Shown piece after piece: positions 34,449 through 44,172 of a stretch of 64,000 bases of DNA (positions within the stretch are counted from its first letter, which is position 1; each line of letters begins with the position of its first letter). A program made the position numbers and the translations under genes. This DNA is from G963674665 sp963674665 (GTDB taxonomy: Bacteria > Desulfobacterota > Desulfovibrionia > Desulfovibrionales > Desulfovibrionaceae). Location: contig CAXXPL010000013.1 of assembly GCA_963674665.2 (NCBI GenBank), positions 1 through 64,000 of the forward strand, read 5' to 3'. The notes beneath the pieces were generated by a model. The model was not told the DNA's origin and did no database searches. It saw nothing but the letters and a program-made list of their open reading frames with translations.

Positions 34449-35036
34449 CTAGGGCTCGATAGTGCTGCCGAGCACCTTCAGGAACTTGCGAATCCATTCG
34501 GGGTGACCGGGCCAAGCCGCGGCGGTCACAAGGTTGCCGTCGGTATAGGCGTTGGAGAAGGTCTCGTTGACCTCGCCCCAAGTGGCTCCGGCCCTAAGCA
34601 GGTCGGGCTTAACCGCGGGGTAGGCGGTGCACTGCTTGCCCTCCACCACACCGGCGGTGACAAGCACCTGCTGACCGTGACAAATGGCGGCAATGGGCTT
34701 GTTGTCCTTGGCGAACTGTTGAACGATCTCGATGACGCGGGGATTCAGCCGGATATATTCGGGAGCGCGTCCACCGGGAATGACAAGGGCGTCGTAGTCT
34801 TCGGTCTTCACAGCGGCGAAGTCCTGATTGAGCATGAAATTGTGGCCGGGTTTCTCGCTGTAGGTCTGATCTCCCTCAAAGTCGTGGATTGCGGTGCGCA
34901 CTGTTTCTCCGGCCTTCTTGTCGGGACACACGGCGTGGACATCGTGCCCCACCATGAGCAGCATCTGGAACGGTACCATAACCTCGTAATCTTCAACGTA
35001 GTCGCCCACCAGCATGAGTATCTTCTTGACAGCCAT
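34449..35036 (-). CDS. DJ-1/PfpI family protein
   Basis: A 195-residue single-domain member of the class I glutamine-amidotransferase-like fold. The nucleophile elbow AAICHGQQ carries Cys119-His120, and Glu15 (GDYVEDYE) matches the conserved acidic partner. Members act as proteases, deglycases or chaperones in stress; length is typical. GGAGG-like sequence (GGAGGGAATC) precedes the ATG. It is alone between terminators and the glucan phosphorylase gene, on the same strand as that gene. Confidence 0.9.
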   Translation of the reverse strand: MAVKKILMLVGDYVEDYEVMVPFQMLLMVGHDVHAVCPDKKAGETVRTAIHDFEGDQTYSEKPGHNFMLNQDFAAVKTEDYDALVIPGGRAPEYIRLNPRVIEIVQQFAKDNKPIAAICHGQQVLVTAGVVEGKQCTAYPAVKPDLLRAGATWGEVNETFSNAYTDGNLVTAAAWPGHPEWIRKFLKVLGSTIEP

Positions 35037-35093
35037 GATTCCCTCCGAATGTTTGTTCCACGTTACAGGCTATTCTTGAAATACGACCAGACA

Positions 35094-37763
35094 CTATTCC
35101 AAAACATGGGACATTGAAACCATCCCGATACAAAAATCACGAAAACCGATCAAAACACCACCACACCTCATCTCAACGCCAAGTTGCCAACCTCGGCTCA
35201 GGCCCAACACACCAGGCCGAGGGAGTGCGGATCCAGAAGCAGCGGTGTGCGCGGGCAGAATGCGCACGGTGTAGCCGAAGCGTCCGGCCTGGCCGGGTTC
35301 GGCCATCCCGCGATAGCGCTGCCAGCCGTCCGCGGACTTCCCCGCAGGGTCCATGACGGAAAACCGGCGGTTGGAGAAATTGCCCGCATGGTCCACTGTT
35401 CCGCAGTACACCTCCACACGCAGGAACTTGGGGTCTATGTCGTTGAGAAAGATATCGGCCTCCACCTTGAACTGATCCCCAACCACCATGCGCTGTTCGC
35501 CTTCGGAGGTGACATTTCGCACTTCCAGCCCCCCCCATTTGGTCATCAGGTCCATGCGCCAGGCGGCGAGCTCCTTGGCAGGCTGGAAATTGTCCTTCTC
35601 CAGGCGCTTGTAGTTCTCAAAGGCCTGCAGGTAGGCTGTCTTGACATACCCGTCCACCATGCGGTGGGAGTTGTACTCCGGCACCAGCTCCTTGAGCCCC
35701 AGCTTCATCTTGCGAACCCAGGTGCGTGGCAGGCCGCCGCGGCCTCTGTCGTAAAAGTCGTGCAGCACCTCGTTTTCCAGGAGATTGTACAGGGTCTGGC
35801 TCTCCACGAAGTCCTGGTATCCCGGATCCTCGTATTCCTCACCCAGGCCGATTGCCCAGCCCACGCTGTTGTCCGGGCGGTATGCCTCGTCCCACCAGCC
35901 GTCCAGGGTGCTCATGTTCAGCACGCCGTTGACCAGGGCCTTCATGCCGCTGGTGCCGCAGGCCTCCAAGGGGCGCCGGGGAGTGTTCAGCCAGACGTCG
36001 CACCCCTGCACCATGTATTTGGCGATCTCCATGTCGTAGTCTTCCAGGAAGATCATCTTCTGCCTGCACTCTTCACTACGGCAAAGCTCCAGAAGATCCT
36101 GGATGATCTTCTTGCCCTCATTGTCCTGGGGATGCGCCTTGCCCGCGAAGATGAACTGGATGGGGCGCTCCTTGTCCCGGATGAGCCGCAACAGCCGCTC
36201 CCTGTCCGAAAGGATCAGGTAGGCACGTTTGTAGGTTGCGAAGCGGCGGGCAAACCCCACGGTAAGGGCCTCGGGATCCAGGACCTCGGCGGCGATCTCC
36301 AGGGCCCGCCTGCGTGCTCCCTTGGCCCGCAGCTGCTTTTGCAGTCGCATGCGCACGTAGTCCACCAATCTGGCGCGCAACCGCTCATGGGTGCGCCAGA
36401 GTTCACTCTCCGAGATGCCTTCGGCCAGGGTCCAGACCCTCTTGCAGTCCGCATCCTCGCGCCAGTTCGAGCCGAGATAGCGGTCGTACAGCAGGGCTAT
36501 GTCCGGGGCCACCCAGGTGGCCGTATGCACACCGTTGGTAAGGGCGCCGATGGGGATGTCCTCGGCCGGGAACTGCGCCCACACGCGCTGCCACATGTCG
36601 CGGGACACGCGGCCGTGCAGGGTGCTGACGCCGTTGTTGAAGCGCGAAAGCTTCAGGGCGAGGACGGTCATGCAAAAGTGCTCGCTGTCGTCGCGGGGGT
36701 TCTCCCGCCCCAATGCCAGAAGCACCTTGAAGGCCAGACCCATCTCCCGGGCATAGGGCTCGAAATACCGCTGCATGAGGTCAGCCGGGAAACGGTCGTT
36801 GCCCGCGGGAACCGGGGTGTGCGTGGTGAACACCGAGGTGGAGGCTGTCAGTTCCATGGCTGCCTCGAAAGGCATGCCGTGCCCGGTCATGAACTCCCGG
36901 ATGCGCTCCAGCCCGGCAAAGGCGGAATGCCCCTCGTTCATGTGAATGACCCGGGGCTCCATGCCCAGGGCGCGCAAGGCCTTGATGCCGCCGATCCCCA
37001 GCAGGAACTCCTGCCAGATGCGCATTTCCAGGTCACCGCCGTAGAGCTGTGCAGTGATCTTCCTGAAATGCTCGGGGTTGTCCGCGATATTACTGTCCAA
37101 CAGGAACAGGGTGATGCGCCCCACCTGGCATTTCCATATCCTGGCGTGCAGCGGCTGCCCCGCGAGTTCCATGCAGATGAGCAGGGGCGATCCTTTCTCA
37201 TCCTCCACCAGGGTCAGCGGCATTTCCTCGAAATCGTTGATCGGATAGCGCTCCTGCTGCCAGCCGTCAGGAGTGAGATATTGCCTGAAGTACCCCTGCT
37301 GGTAGCAGAGCCCTATTCCCACCAGCGGGAGATTGAGGTCGCTGGCGCTTTTGAGGTGATCTCCGGCCAGGATGCCGAGTCCTCCGGAATAGATTGGGAG
37401 ACAGAGGGAGATGCCGTACTCAAGGGAAAAATAAGCCACAACGGGCTGGCCGGACAAGGCGTCGGGAAAAACCACGGGCGAGGTCTTCCTGGAGAGGTAC
37501 TGCTGCAGGCTCAGATTCACCTCGCGCATGCGCTCGAGGTAGATCTCGTCATTGGCCAGGTCTTCCAACACTTTTTGCGGCACATGGTTGAGAAACCAGA
37601 CTGGATTCCTGTAGCTCTTGTCCCAGAGCTGCTGGTCGATCTGGGCAAAGAGATTTTCGATATTGCTGTTCCAGGCGAACCAGAAATTGTGGGCGAGTTC
37701 CCACAGGGGCTTCAACTGTTCGGGAAGATTGGGTAATACGCTGTAGATACTGATCGGCCTCAT
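35094..37763 (-). CDS. glgP: Alpha-glucan phosphorylase, frameshifted at the 3' end
   Basis: Releases glucose 1-phosphate from glycogen or malto-oligosaccharides using pyridoxal phosphate. The protein is of the short type (about 850 residues). It shows the N-terminal DUF3417-like domain (residues 1-110), then the GT35 core with the phosphate site RFATYKRAYL and the cofactor site EACGTSGMKALVNGVLN with the PLP-binding Lys. The ATG at 37763 has AAGGAG 7 bases upstream. Near 35246 one extra base shifts the frame: removing it restores an end LLLDPHSLGLVCWA with stop at 35198-35200 and gives exactly 854 residues. As written, about 50 unrelated residues replace the last 16 and run to 35094. The core is intact, so the enzyme may still work. 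Confidence 0.9.
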   Translation of the reverse strand: MRPISIYSVLPNLPEQLKPLWELAHNFWFAWNSNIENLFAQIDQQLWDKSYRNPVWFLNHVPQKVLEDLANDEIYLERMREVNLSLQQYLSRKTSPVVFPDALSGQPVVAYFSLEYGISLCLPIYSGGLGILAGDHLKSASDLNLPLVGIGLCYQQGYFRQYLTPDGWQQERYPINDFEEMPLTLVEDEKGSPLLICMELAGQPLHARIWKCQVGRITLFLLDSNIADNPEHFRKITAQLYGGDLEMRIWQEFLLGIGGIKALRALGMEPRVIHMNEGHSAFAGLERIREFMTGHGMPFEAAMELTASTSVFTTHTPVPAGNDRFPADLMQRYFEPYAREMGLAFKVLLALGRENPRDDSEHFCMTVLALKLSRFNNGVSTLHGRVSRDMWQRVWAQFPAEDIPIGALTNGVHTATWVAPDIALLYDRYLGSNWREDADCKRVWTLAEGISESELWRTHERLRARLVDYVRMRLQKQLRAKGARRRALEIAAEVLDPEALTVGFARRFATYKRAYLILSDRERLLRLIRDKERPIQFIFAGKAHPQDNEGKKIIQDLLELCRSEECRQKMIFLEDYDMEIAKYMVQGCDVWLNTPRRPLEACGTSGMKALVNGVLNMSTLDGWWDEAYRPDNSVGWAIGLGEEYEDPGYQDFVESQTLYNLLENEVLHDFYDRGRGGLPRTWVRKMKLGLKELVPEYNSHRMVDGYVKTAYLQAFENYKRLEKDNFQPAKELAAWRMDLMTKWGGLEVRNVTSEGEQRMVVGDQFKVEADIFLNDIDPKFLRVEVYCGTVDHAGNFSNRRFSVMDPAGKSADGWQRYRGMAEPGQAGRFGYTVRILPAHTAASGSALPRPGVLGLSRGWQLGVEMRCGGVLIGFRDFCIGMVSMSHVLE

Positions 37764-37934
37764 GGAGCGTCTCCTTACTGACGGTGCTGAAGGCGATGGA
37801 GCGGCAAAGGTTGCACACCCCTGGCTCAAGGGTTATCCCAAAGACCCTGTGGCATGGCAAGCAAGAAAAACATGTTTGTAACGATGTAATGTGAATATCG
37901 CATGACAAAGCGGAAACCCAAACTGGAGAAGTCG

Positions 37935-38429
37935 ATGGTAATAGTTCAGGATCCTGCCGTGTTGGTCAAAACCTGTTACACGGAAACGGGAAAGCGCTGT
38001 TACGCGCTCCCTGACAATAAACTTGGCCCGGAGTACGCCACTCCCGGCAGTGTGGGCCTTGATCTGAGGGCCTGCATAGAAGCCGAGTCCGTGGAAGTGG
38101 CACCCGGAGAAAGGGTCAAGATCCCTGCCGGACTGGCCATAGAGGTCCAGTCTTCCGGTATCGCCGGTTTCGTGTTCTCCCGCTCGGGATTGGGCGCGAA
38201 ACACGGCCTCACAGTGGCTCAGGGCGTGGGAGTCATAGACCCGGACTATCGCGGCGAGATCACCGTGTGGCTCCTTAACACGTCCACTGAGACGCACACC
38301 GTGGCGCGGGGGGAGCGGGTGGCGCAGCTGCTCTTCCTTCCGGCCTACACCGCCAGGCTCATCGCGGTGGGCTCTCTGACCGAGACCGAACGTGGAGCCG
38401 GAGGATTCGGACACACAGGCAGCGTTTGA
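37935..38429 (+). CDS. dut: dUTP diphosphatase
   Basis: Hydrolyses dUTP to dUMP and diphosphate, keeping uracil out of DNA and feeding dTMP synthesis. All five trimeric-dUTPase motifs are visible in the 164-residue protein: ATPGSVGLDLRA (1), SRSGLG (2), GVIDPDYRGEI with the catalytic Asp (3), RGERVAQLLFLP (4), and the P-loop-like RGAGGFGHTGS (5). Start at 37935 has GGAG 6 bases upstream; the in-frame ATG at 37902 lacks one. It diverges from glgP. Confidence 0.95.
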   Translation: MVIVQDPAVLVKTCYTETGKRCYALPDNKLGPEYATPGSVGLDLRACIEAESVEVAPGERVKIPAGLAIEVQSSGIAGFVFSRSGLGAKHGLTVAQGVGVIDPDYRGEITVWLLNTSTETHTVARGERVAQLLFLPAYTARLIAVGSLTETERGAGGFGHTGSV

Positions 38430-38445
38430 TCCTCATCTGCATTTT

Positions 38446-38485
38446 GCGGGGAGGGAAATCATTTGAAGATGATACCCCTCCTCGC
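38446..38485. repeat. Dispersed G-run/C-run hairpin, copy 4
   Basis: GCGGGGAGGG (38446-38455) pairs with CCCCTCCTCGC (38475-38485) with one mismatch, and ATCAT/ATGAT pairs inside. It lies 16 bases after the dut stop and likely serves as its terminator. Confidence 0.65.
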
Positions 38486-38613
38486 ACCCTTCATTTCAAA
38501 TTCTTGCAATACGATTTCCATCTCAGAACGCAGGGAAATAAACCTCGTTGCCCCCGTATGCCGTGCCCGAAAACATGAGCGCGCTTACGACCTTTGCCGG
38601 GATGCACCAACAA

Positions 38614-39395
38614 TCAGCACACCTCGCCCTTCCCCTCGCCTTCCGCCCGTTCACCATGCTCCAGTAGAAACTTTTCCAGAGCGTCTCGCAGTTCCTCGAG
38701 TTCCTCAACATTGGGCATTTCAAAGCTCTTGCGTAGCAGAAAACGGTTGCACAGCTCGGCATGCTGCCCTTCCCTGATGTCCGCGAACATCAGCCCCAGG
38801 CCCGAGGGCTCGAACAGCCCCCCCCAGGAGCGCGTCCAGCGGATATGCCCCAGAAACGGGGTGTCGTCTTCGAGAAAGGGGCATTTCACCCAGACCCACT
38901 GCTCGCCTTCCCAATCCTCGGAGCTGAACACGAAGACCCCGCCTGGGAGATATCAACGGTATAAGTCTTGATAGAACGGCAGAAGTCCTTGTCATCGGCC
39001 CTCGCAAGCAGCAGGGGCAGATGCAGCCGGATGCGCACCCCCGCCCGCACCGTGCGGGCGTTGAACTCGGCGCAGGTCCTTTTCAGAAAATCCTCGAACG
39101 ACCCCAGAGGCCTGAGTTCCCAGCCTTCCCCCATCCGCACCACATTCACCCGCATCACCGGAAAAGGTTCAAGATACTCGTGCAGCACTTCCTTTTCATG
39201 TTGCGAGGAGCGCAGCAATTTGCGCACTTCCACGATGACCCCATGCAAGGGGGCGCTGGCCATGGACTCGATAAGGGCGGGCACTGAATCCAGAAACACC
39301 AGCTCCACGTCGTATTCATCCCCAAGCGGTTCGTAGAGCGAGGGGGTGTCCGTGAGACAGAGCACGCGTGTCTGAAATGGCGATTCGTTTTCCAT
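38614..39395 (-). pseudogene. PilZ domain protein, broken by a single-base frameshift
   Basis: The 5' frame (from ATG 39395) encodes a receiver-like N-terminal domain and the start of a PilZ domain: RAGVRIRLHLPLLLA and KTYTVDISQAG (the DxSxxG motif). It then goes off into a short tail and stops at 38886. The other frame resumes exactly there with VFVFSSEDWEG, then HIRWTRSWG and PSGLGLMFADI, and stops at 38614. The break falls in a run of four C on the plus strand (38937-38940); one more base would give a continuous 260-residue protein. It is either a recent mutation or an assembly error in a homopolymer. It follows the hybrid kinase gene on the same strand. Confidence 0.8.
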
Positions 39396-39534
39396 AATAA
39401 TCCGTTCAGATTCGGGTTTTCGAATCATCGACCGGCAAACACTGGGGCCTGGTCCTCGTGTGATGTCCATGAAATCCACATCGATGAATTTCGCGGAAGG
39501 TCGCCTCTCCAGCGGCGGAGCGATCATGCAACAC

Positions 39535-41871
39535 TTAGGATGTAGTGTCTGCGGCGTTTCTTCGTTCATCCAGCAGCCGCTTCACCGTGGACAGCACCTC
39601 GGACTTTTGCAGCGGCTTGGCCATGTGCACGTCGCATCCGGCATCGATGCAACGCTCAATATCATCGCTCAGGGCATAGGCGGTCATGGCGATCACTGGC
39701 GTGCAGGGAAGATTGTTGACCCGCTCCCAGTCGCGAATGGCTCTTGTCGCTTCCAGGCCATCCATGAGAGGCATTTCTATGTCCATGAGTACAATATCAT
39801 ACTTCCCTTCCTTGAAAAAGGCCAAGCCCTGAGATCCGTTGACCGCCAGCTCTACGTGTTTGCTCAGTTCCCGTACAAAGGCCTTGATGACAAAGGCGTT
39901 GTACTCGGAATCCTCAACCACCAGAATCCTGCTTTGGGAATACGTATCCATGGCACTTTTCGTCTTTTCAGAGGTTCGAGGCTCGCCCGCAAAACCGCCT
40001 CGCAACTGTACCTGATGTTCATGTGGTACAGATTCCCTGGACATGATATCCTTGATGGTGGAGTAGAACGTGCCGGGCAGAATCGGCTTGATCAACACCC
40101 CGGAACTCTCGTCTTTGATCGAAGCTTCCAGGTTCAATGCCCCGGCCAGGAAAACGACCTTTCCGGAATAGCCGCACTTGCCGCGCAGGATTTCCAGGGC
40201 AGGCCTCTGGTCCAGGGGCTTCAAACCGCAGTCCAGCAGGACCAGGTCCAGGGGCTCGTGCAGTGCCACCTGCTGCGCGAGGTTCTCGAGCCCCGTGTCG
40301 GTGAAGGCCTCGCACCCCGTGTTCCGGAGCAACTCCTTGAGAATGGAGCACTGGGTGAGATTGTCATCCACCACGAGCACCTTCGAACCCGACAGGTCCG
40401 GTGGAGGGATGGAGATTACCGAGCCGGCCCCGAAATACGCGGTGAAATAGAACGAACTCCCCTTGCGTTCCCTGCTCTCCAACCAGACCCGCCCTCCCAT
40501 GAGGGAGACCAGGTGCCTGCTGATGCTGAGTCCCAGGCCGGTGCCGCCGAATCTCCTGGTGGTGGAGGAATCGGCCTGGGAAAAACGCTCGAAAATCCTC
40601 TCCATCTTGGTCTCTTGAATGCCTATGCCCGTGTCCTTCACCATGAACCGCAGACACTGGCCCCGCCCCTGGACCTTCTCCTCCTCACCGCACAGGGACA
40701 CTTCCAGGAGCACCTCGCCATATTCCGTGAACTTGACGCCGTTCCCCACCAGATTCATCAGCACCTGCCGCAACCTGAGCGGATCGCCCACCACAGTACC
40801 GGGGCAGTCCGGCGCAATACGGCAGCATAGTTCCAGGCCCTTCTCGTCGGCACTGATGGCAAGAGCCTTGCAGACCTTGGACACGGTCTCTTCGAGATCG
40901 AATTCAACCTTCTCCAGTTCGATCTTACCGGCTTCGATCTTGGATATATCGAGAATATCGTTGATGATATCCAACAACCCCTGCCCCGCGGAGTTGCAGA
41001 TCCTGACATAGTGCTGCTGCTTGTTGCTCAGCTGGGCTTCGGCCAGAAGATCGGTGACACCGAGGATCGCGTTCAGTGGCGTACGGATTTCATGGCTCAT
41101 GCTGGCAAGAAAACTGCTCTTGGCCTTGCTGGCCTCGTCAGCGCTATCCTTGGCCAGGGCCAACTCCCGCACGGTCTCTCCGAGCCGTTCCTCGTTGCTT
41201 TTGAAGTCGCTGAGCAGGGTGTTGTAGGCGCGCATGAGCTCATTGAACTCTTCAGCCGGCGGAGAACCGGAAGTCTTGGGAGATTCTATGCTCCGCCCTT
41301 CCCTGATGGCGTCGAGCATCTTGTTCAAGGGAGCGTCTATGATCCGCCTCGTGGCCAGGATGACGCTCATGACCACGGCGAGCAACAACAGCAGCATGAG
41401 CGAGGAGTCCCTGAGCAGGTTCTCCGCCAGGGCCTTCATGATGCCTTCCTGCTTGTAGATGATGTTCAGACGACCAATGGGTATGGAGCCGTCCATGGTC
41501 TTGTGGGTAATGGAGCTGACCAGGAGCACGCACCCATCGCAATCGCGGTCGTAGCTGTTGCCCACCGAGGCCTCGAAGTCCCCGTTGCTCTCCTCGACCT
41601 TCACCCCGACCACTCCGGGATACAGCAGGAGGCTGGGGATGTGCTGCCGGATGAAGTTGAAATCCAGGTGCCACAGGGAATTGGCCAGAGCCCGGCTCTG
41701 CATCACCGCCAGGTCCTCCATGCGCTGGGCCACGGCCTCCCGTGAATCGAGGTAAATCAAGGCCCCCATGACCACGGAAAAAAGGATGTAGCAGAATACC
41801 AGTGGCGGAATCAGGGTCAGGATGAATTTACCGAACAGGGTTTTCGGACGTATGGACAAAGGTCCCCCCAC
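39535..41871 (-). CDS. Hybrid sensor histidine kinase with two receiver domains
   Basis: A 778-residue inner-membrane kinase. Helix 1 (about 15-40), a periplasmic sensor (about 42-150), helix 2 (about 158-178), HAMP-like linker and coiled coil, HisKA with ASMSHEIRTPLNAIL (phospho-His), HATPase with NLVGNGVKFTEYG, DTGIGI and GTGLGLSIS boxes, then two receivers. REC1 (VLVVDDNLTQ) keeps its acidic pair and has an Asp in VLLDCGLKPL; REC2 (ILVVEDSEYN ... VLMDIEMPLMDG ... MAKPL) is complete. No Hpt domain is present. It begins with GTG (or TTG 41859) 4 bases after a solute-binding protein gene; the two are coupled, so that protein may be its sensor. Confidence 0.9.
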   Translation of the reverse strand: MGGPLSIRPKTLFGKFILTLIPPLVFCYILFSVVMGALIYLDSREAVAQRMEDLAVMQSRALANSLWHLDFNFIRQHIPSLLLYPGVVGVKVEESNGDFEASVGNSYDRDCDGCVLLVSSITHKTMDGSIPIGRLNIIYKQEGIMKALAENLLRDSSLMLLLLLAVVMSVILATRRIIDAPLNKMLDAIREGRSIESPKTSGSPPAEEFNELMRAYNTLLSDFKSNEERLGETVRELALAKDSADEASKAKSSFLASMSHEIRTPLNAILGVTDLLAEAQLSNKQQHYVRICNSAGQGLLDIINDILDISKIEAGKIELEKVEFDLEETVSKVCKALAISADEKGLELCCRIAPDCPGTVVGDPLRLRQVLMNLVGNGVKFTEYGEVLLEVSLCGEEEKVQGRGQCLRFMVKDTGIGIQETKMERIFERFSQADSSTTRRFGGTGLGLSISRHLVSLMGGRVWLESRERKGSSFYFTAYFGAGSVISIPPPDLSGSKVLVVDDNLTQCSILKELLRNTGCEAFTDTGLENLAQQVALHEPLDLVLLDCGLKPLDQRPALEILRGKCGYSGKVVFLAGALNLEASIKDESSGVLIKPILPGTFYSTIKDIMSRESVPHEHQVQLRGGFAGEPRTSEKTKSAMDTYSQSRILVVEDSEYNAFVIKAFVRELSKHVELAVNGSQGLAFFKEGKYDIVLMDIEMPLMDGLEATRAIRDWERVNNLPCTPVIAMTAYALSDDIERCIDAGCDVHMAKPLQKSEVLSTVKRLLDERRNAADTTS

Positions 41872-41875
41872 CTTT

Positions 41876-42844
41876 TCAGTTAGCCTTTGGGCCCGATTCG
41901 GAAGGCGACACCTGGGCCGGTGCGACCTTATCCAGTATCTCCGGCGCGGTTTCCCTGTTGATCACCAGCTTCCGGTATCTCTCGGTGAAACCTGGAACAA
42001 GGGAGGGCACCACCCATCTCGTGAACTGCTCCAGATACTCTTTTCTGGGTACCTCGCGCATCAGGATCTTGTTGATTTTCCCGATCAGTTCCTCGCCCAC
42101 GGGATTGCTGGTGCAGGCTATGTACCCCACTGCGTATTCATTGGACTCCAGCAAGGGGTAGATCTCTATCCTGTTGAGGAGGTGTCTTTGCTTGGCAAGA
42201 TAGATCAGGTTCGCGGGCAGGGCCAGGAAGCAGTCGATACGGTTGGCCATGAGCAGGGAAAGGCGCACGTCCATGCTGTTTTCCCGGTACACAAGCTCCA
42301 CGTTGGACGAGAGCTTGTAGTCCGCCAGGATGGCCTCGACTCCCTTGGGATAGCGAAATCCACGGGTGAGCCCCAGGCTCAGGGTCTGCTTGGCCAGGAT
42401 CCGAGCCAGCGACAGGGTGCCGTTGGACATGAAGGGGGCGAAACGTTTCGAATCCGCCTTGCGGATCACCAGCATCTGGGGTTCGGTGAGGCGGCAGGGA
42501 ATGGAATAAGTGAGATATCGTTCGCGGTCCGGGGTGCGCAGCGCTCCGGTGAAACAGTAGGTCTCCCCTGTCTTGGCCTGTTGCAGGCTTCGTTGCGGCG
42601 GGGAATTGATGATTCTATGATCGTACCCGGGCAGATTGGCCCGGAGGAGTTCCTGGATCTCGAAGCCGACGCCGGAAACAGTTTCGCCATCGATGATATA
42701 ATAGGGCGGCCATTCGAAATGGGGCCAGTGTACAACAGGCTTATGCGAGTCGCCCCATGCCGGGGCGCTCCCCATGAACAGCAACACCAGCAGGCACGTC
42801 AGAACTGCTGGCATCAACGCTTTCCACCCTGACAATCTACCCAT
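41876..42844 (-). CDS. Periplasmic solute-binding protein, family 3 (PBPb) type
   Basis: A 322-residue exported protein with signal peptide (1-31, SAPAWG) and a bilobed amino-acid/polyamine-type binding domain (about 38-285: FEWPPYYIIDGETVSGVGFE ... LGLTRGFRYPKGVEAIL ... YRENSMDVRLSLLMANRIDC). No ABC permease genes are near; instead the stop lies 4 bases before the hybrid kinase start, which suggests a sensing role rather than uptake. Start chosen at 42844 with AGAGGG upstream; the frame is open to 43051 but overlaps the preceding gene. Confidence 0.85.
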   Translation of the reverse strand: MGRLSGWKALMPAVLTCLLVLLFMGSAPAWGDSHKPVVHWPHFEWPPYYIIDGETVSGVGFEIQELLRANLPGYDHRIINSPPQRSLQQAKTGETYCFTGALRTPDRERYLTYSIPCRLTEPQMLVIRKADSKRFAPFMSNGTLSLARILAKQTLSLGLTRGFRYPKGVEAILADYKLSSNVELVYRENSMDVRLSLLMANRIDCFLALPANLIYLAKQRHLLNRIEIYPLLESNEYAVGYIACTSNPVGEELIGKINKILMREVPRKEYLEQFTRWVVPSLVPGFTERYRKLVINRETAPEILDKVAPAQVSPSESGPKAN

Positions 42845-42887
42845 GGCACCCTCTCTGCCCTGATTTTCCTCGATTAAATCAGGAGCG

Positions 42888-44054
42888 TCAACTCCATTTA
42901 CCATAAATAGTCGCTCCACAACGAGCGCAAGAACCTTCCCGCATACCCCGCACCTTGACCTGGTATCCGTTTCGTTCGATGAGCAGGGCGCCGCACTTGG
43001 GGCACATGGTGCTCTGGGCCTCATGCCCGGGCACGTTCCCGACATACACATAGCGCAACCCCTCGGCCAGGGCAGCCTCCCTGGCCCTGTCCAGGGACTC
43101 CACGGGCGTGGGGGGCAGACTCTTGAGCTTGTACATGGGGTAGAACCGGGTCAAATGCAACACCGTGTCCGGACCCAGCTCCCGCACTATCCAGGCGGAC
43201 ATCCTGCCGATGGTTTCAGGCTCGTCGTTCTTTCCTGGGATGAGCAGGGTCACCAACTCCAGGTGCACACCACGCTTCCGCAAGGTGGTCAGGGTGCGCA
43301 GCACAGGTGCGAGCTCCCCTTCGGTCATTCCCCTGTAGTAGTCCTCGGTGAAGCCCTTGAGGTCTATGCAGGCCGCATCCAGGAAGCCACACAGGTCCTC
43401 CAGGGGTTTGGGGTTGATGAACCCGTTGGAGTGCATCACGTTCAGGAGTCCGGCCTGTCTGGCCGAGCGCCCCACATCGATCATGTACTCCGCGAAGATG
43501 GTCGGCTCCACATAGGTGGACGCGATGCTCTTACAGCCATAATGTAGGGCGTTGGCCACCACCGCTCCAGGAGGCAGGTCGTAATTCAGGGTGTTTTCGG
43601 GGCGGGCCTGGGAGATCTCGAAGTTCTGGCAGAACAGGCAGTCGAAGTTGCAGCCCGCGGTGGCTATGGAAAAGGACTTGGTGGTGGGCAGCAAATGATA
43701 GAAGGGCTTCTTCTCCACCGGATCCACGTTCACGGCGCAGGGGTTGCCGTAAACCAGGCTCAGGAGCTCACCCTCCCTGTTCTCACGCACCTCGCAGTAG
43801 CCCCGCTCCCCGGAGGGGATGACACACTCGCGGGGACACAAGCCGCACCGCACCCCCTTGTCGTCCAGAGGAGTGAAATACGGAGACACCCGCTCCCCTT
43901 TCAAGCCGCGTGTCAACCGCACCCCGGCGCAAGCGTCCCTGACACCGGACAGGGGCAGCGCGCTCCAGGCCGCGGCGGCCAGGGCACAATGTCCGCAGGA
44001 ACGCAGGAACTCTCGCCTGCTTATGCCCAATGCCGGACACAAAGGAATGGCCAT
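42888..44054 (-). CDS. amrS: AmmeMemoRadiSam-system radical SAM enzyme with Tat signal
   Basis: A 388-residue radical SAM protein of the PflA-like branch that TIGRFAM names AmmeMemoRadiSam. N-terminus: twin-arginine signal SRREFLRSCG (Arg13-Arg14) with a hydrophobic Ala-rich segment. Then a Cys-rich block CGLCPRECVIPSGERGYC, and the radical SAM cluster C135-x3-C139-x2-C142 (GCNFDCLFC). The C-terminal part ends with a rubredoxin-like pair CPKCG ... CARCG. The ATG at 44054 has GGGGGAA just upstream, so the signal is within the translated part. The next upstream gene encodes the Memo-AMMECR1 partner, 118 bases away. A Tat-exported radical SAM enzyme is surprising, as its cofactor is cytoplasmic; the signal might instead serve as an anchor. 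Confidence 0.88.
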   Translation of the reverse strand: MAIPLCPALGISRREFLRSCGHCALAAAAWSALPLSGVRDACAGVRLTRGLKGERVSPYFTPLDDKGVRCGLCPRECVIPSGERGYCEVRENREGELLSLVYGNPCAVNVDPVEKKPFYHLLPTTKSFSIATAGCNFDCLFCQNFEISQARPENTLNYDLPPGAVVANALHYGCKSIASTYVEPTIFAEYMIDVGRSARQAGLLNVMHSNGFINPKPLEDLCGFLDAACIDLKGFTEDYYRGMTEGELAPVLRTLTTLRKRGVHLELVTLLIPGKNDEPETIGRMSAWIVRELGPDTVLHLTRFYPMYKLKSLPPTPVESLDRAREAALAEGLRYVYVGNVPGHEAQSTMCPKCGALLIERNGYQVKVRGMREGSCARCGATIYGKWS

Positions 44055-44172
44055 GATGCTTCCCCCGCATTCTTTCCCTGTTCTTGAGGAAACGCGGATC
44101 AATCACATTTTCCGGGAGCGCTGTGGATTTTTCCGCAGCAGCAAATCCAACGGACAATTCCATTGCGCTTCC

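Noticed and set aside
35184..37736. 850-codon open frame on the plus strand, antisense to glucan phosphorylase
   Set aside because: It mirrors the codon structure of glgP in GC-rich DNA, lacks a ribosome binding site and has no recognisable domain.
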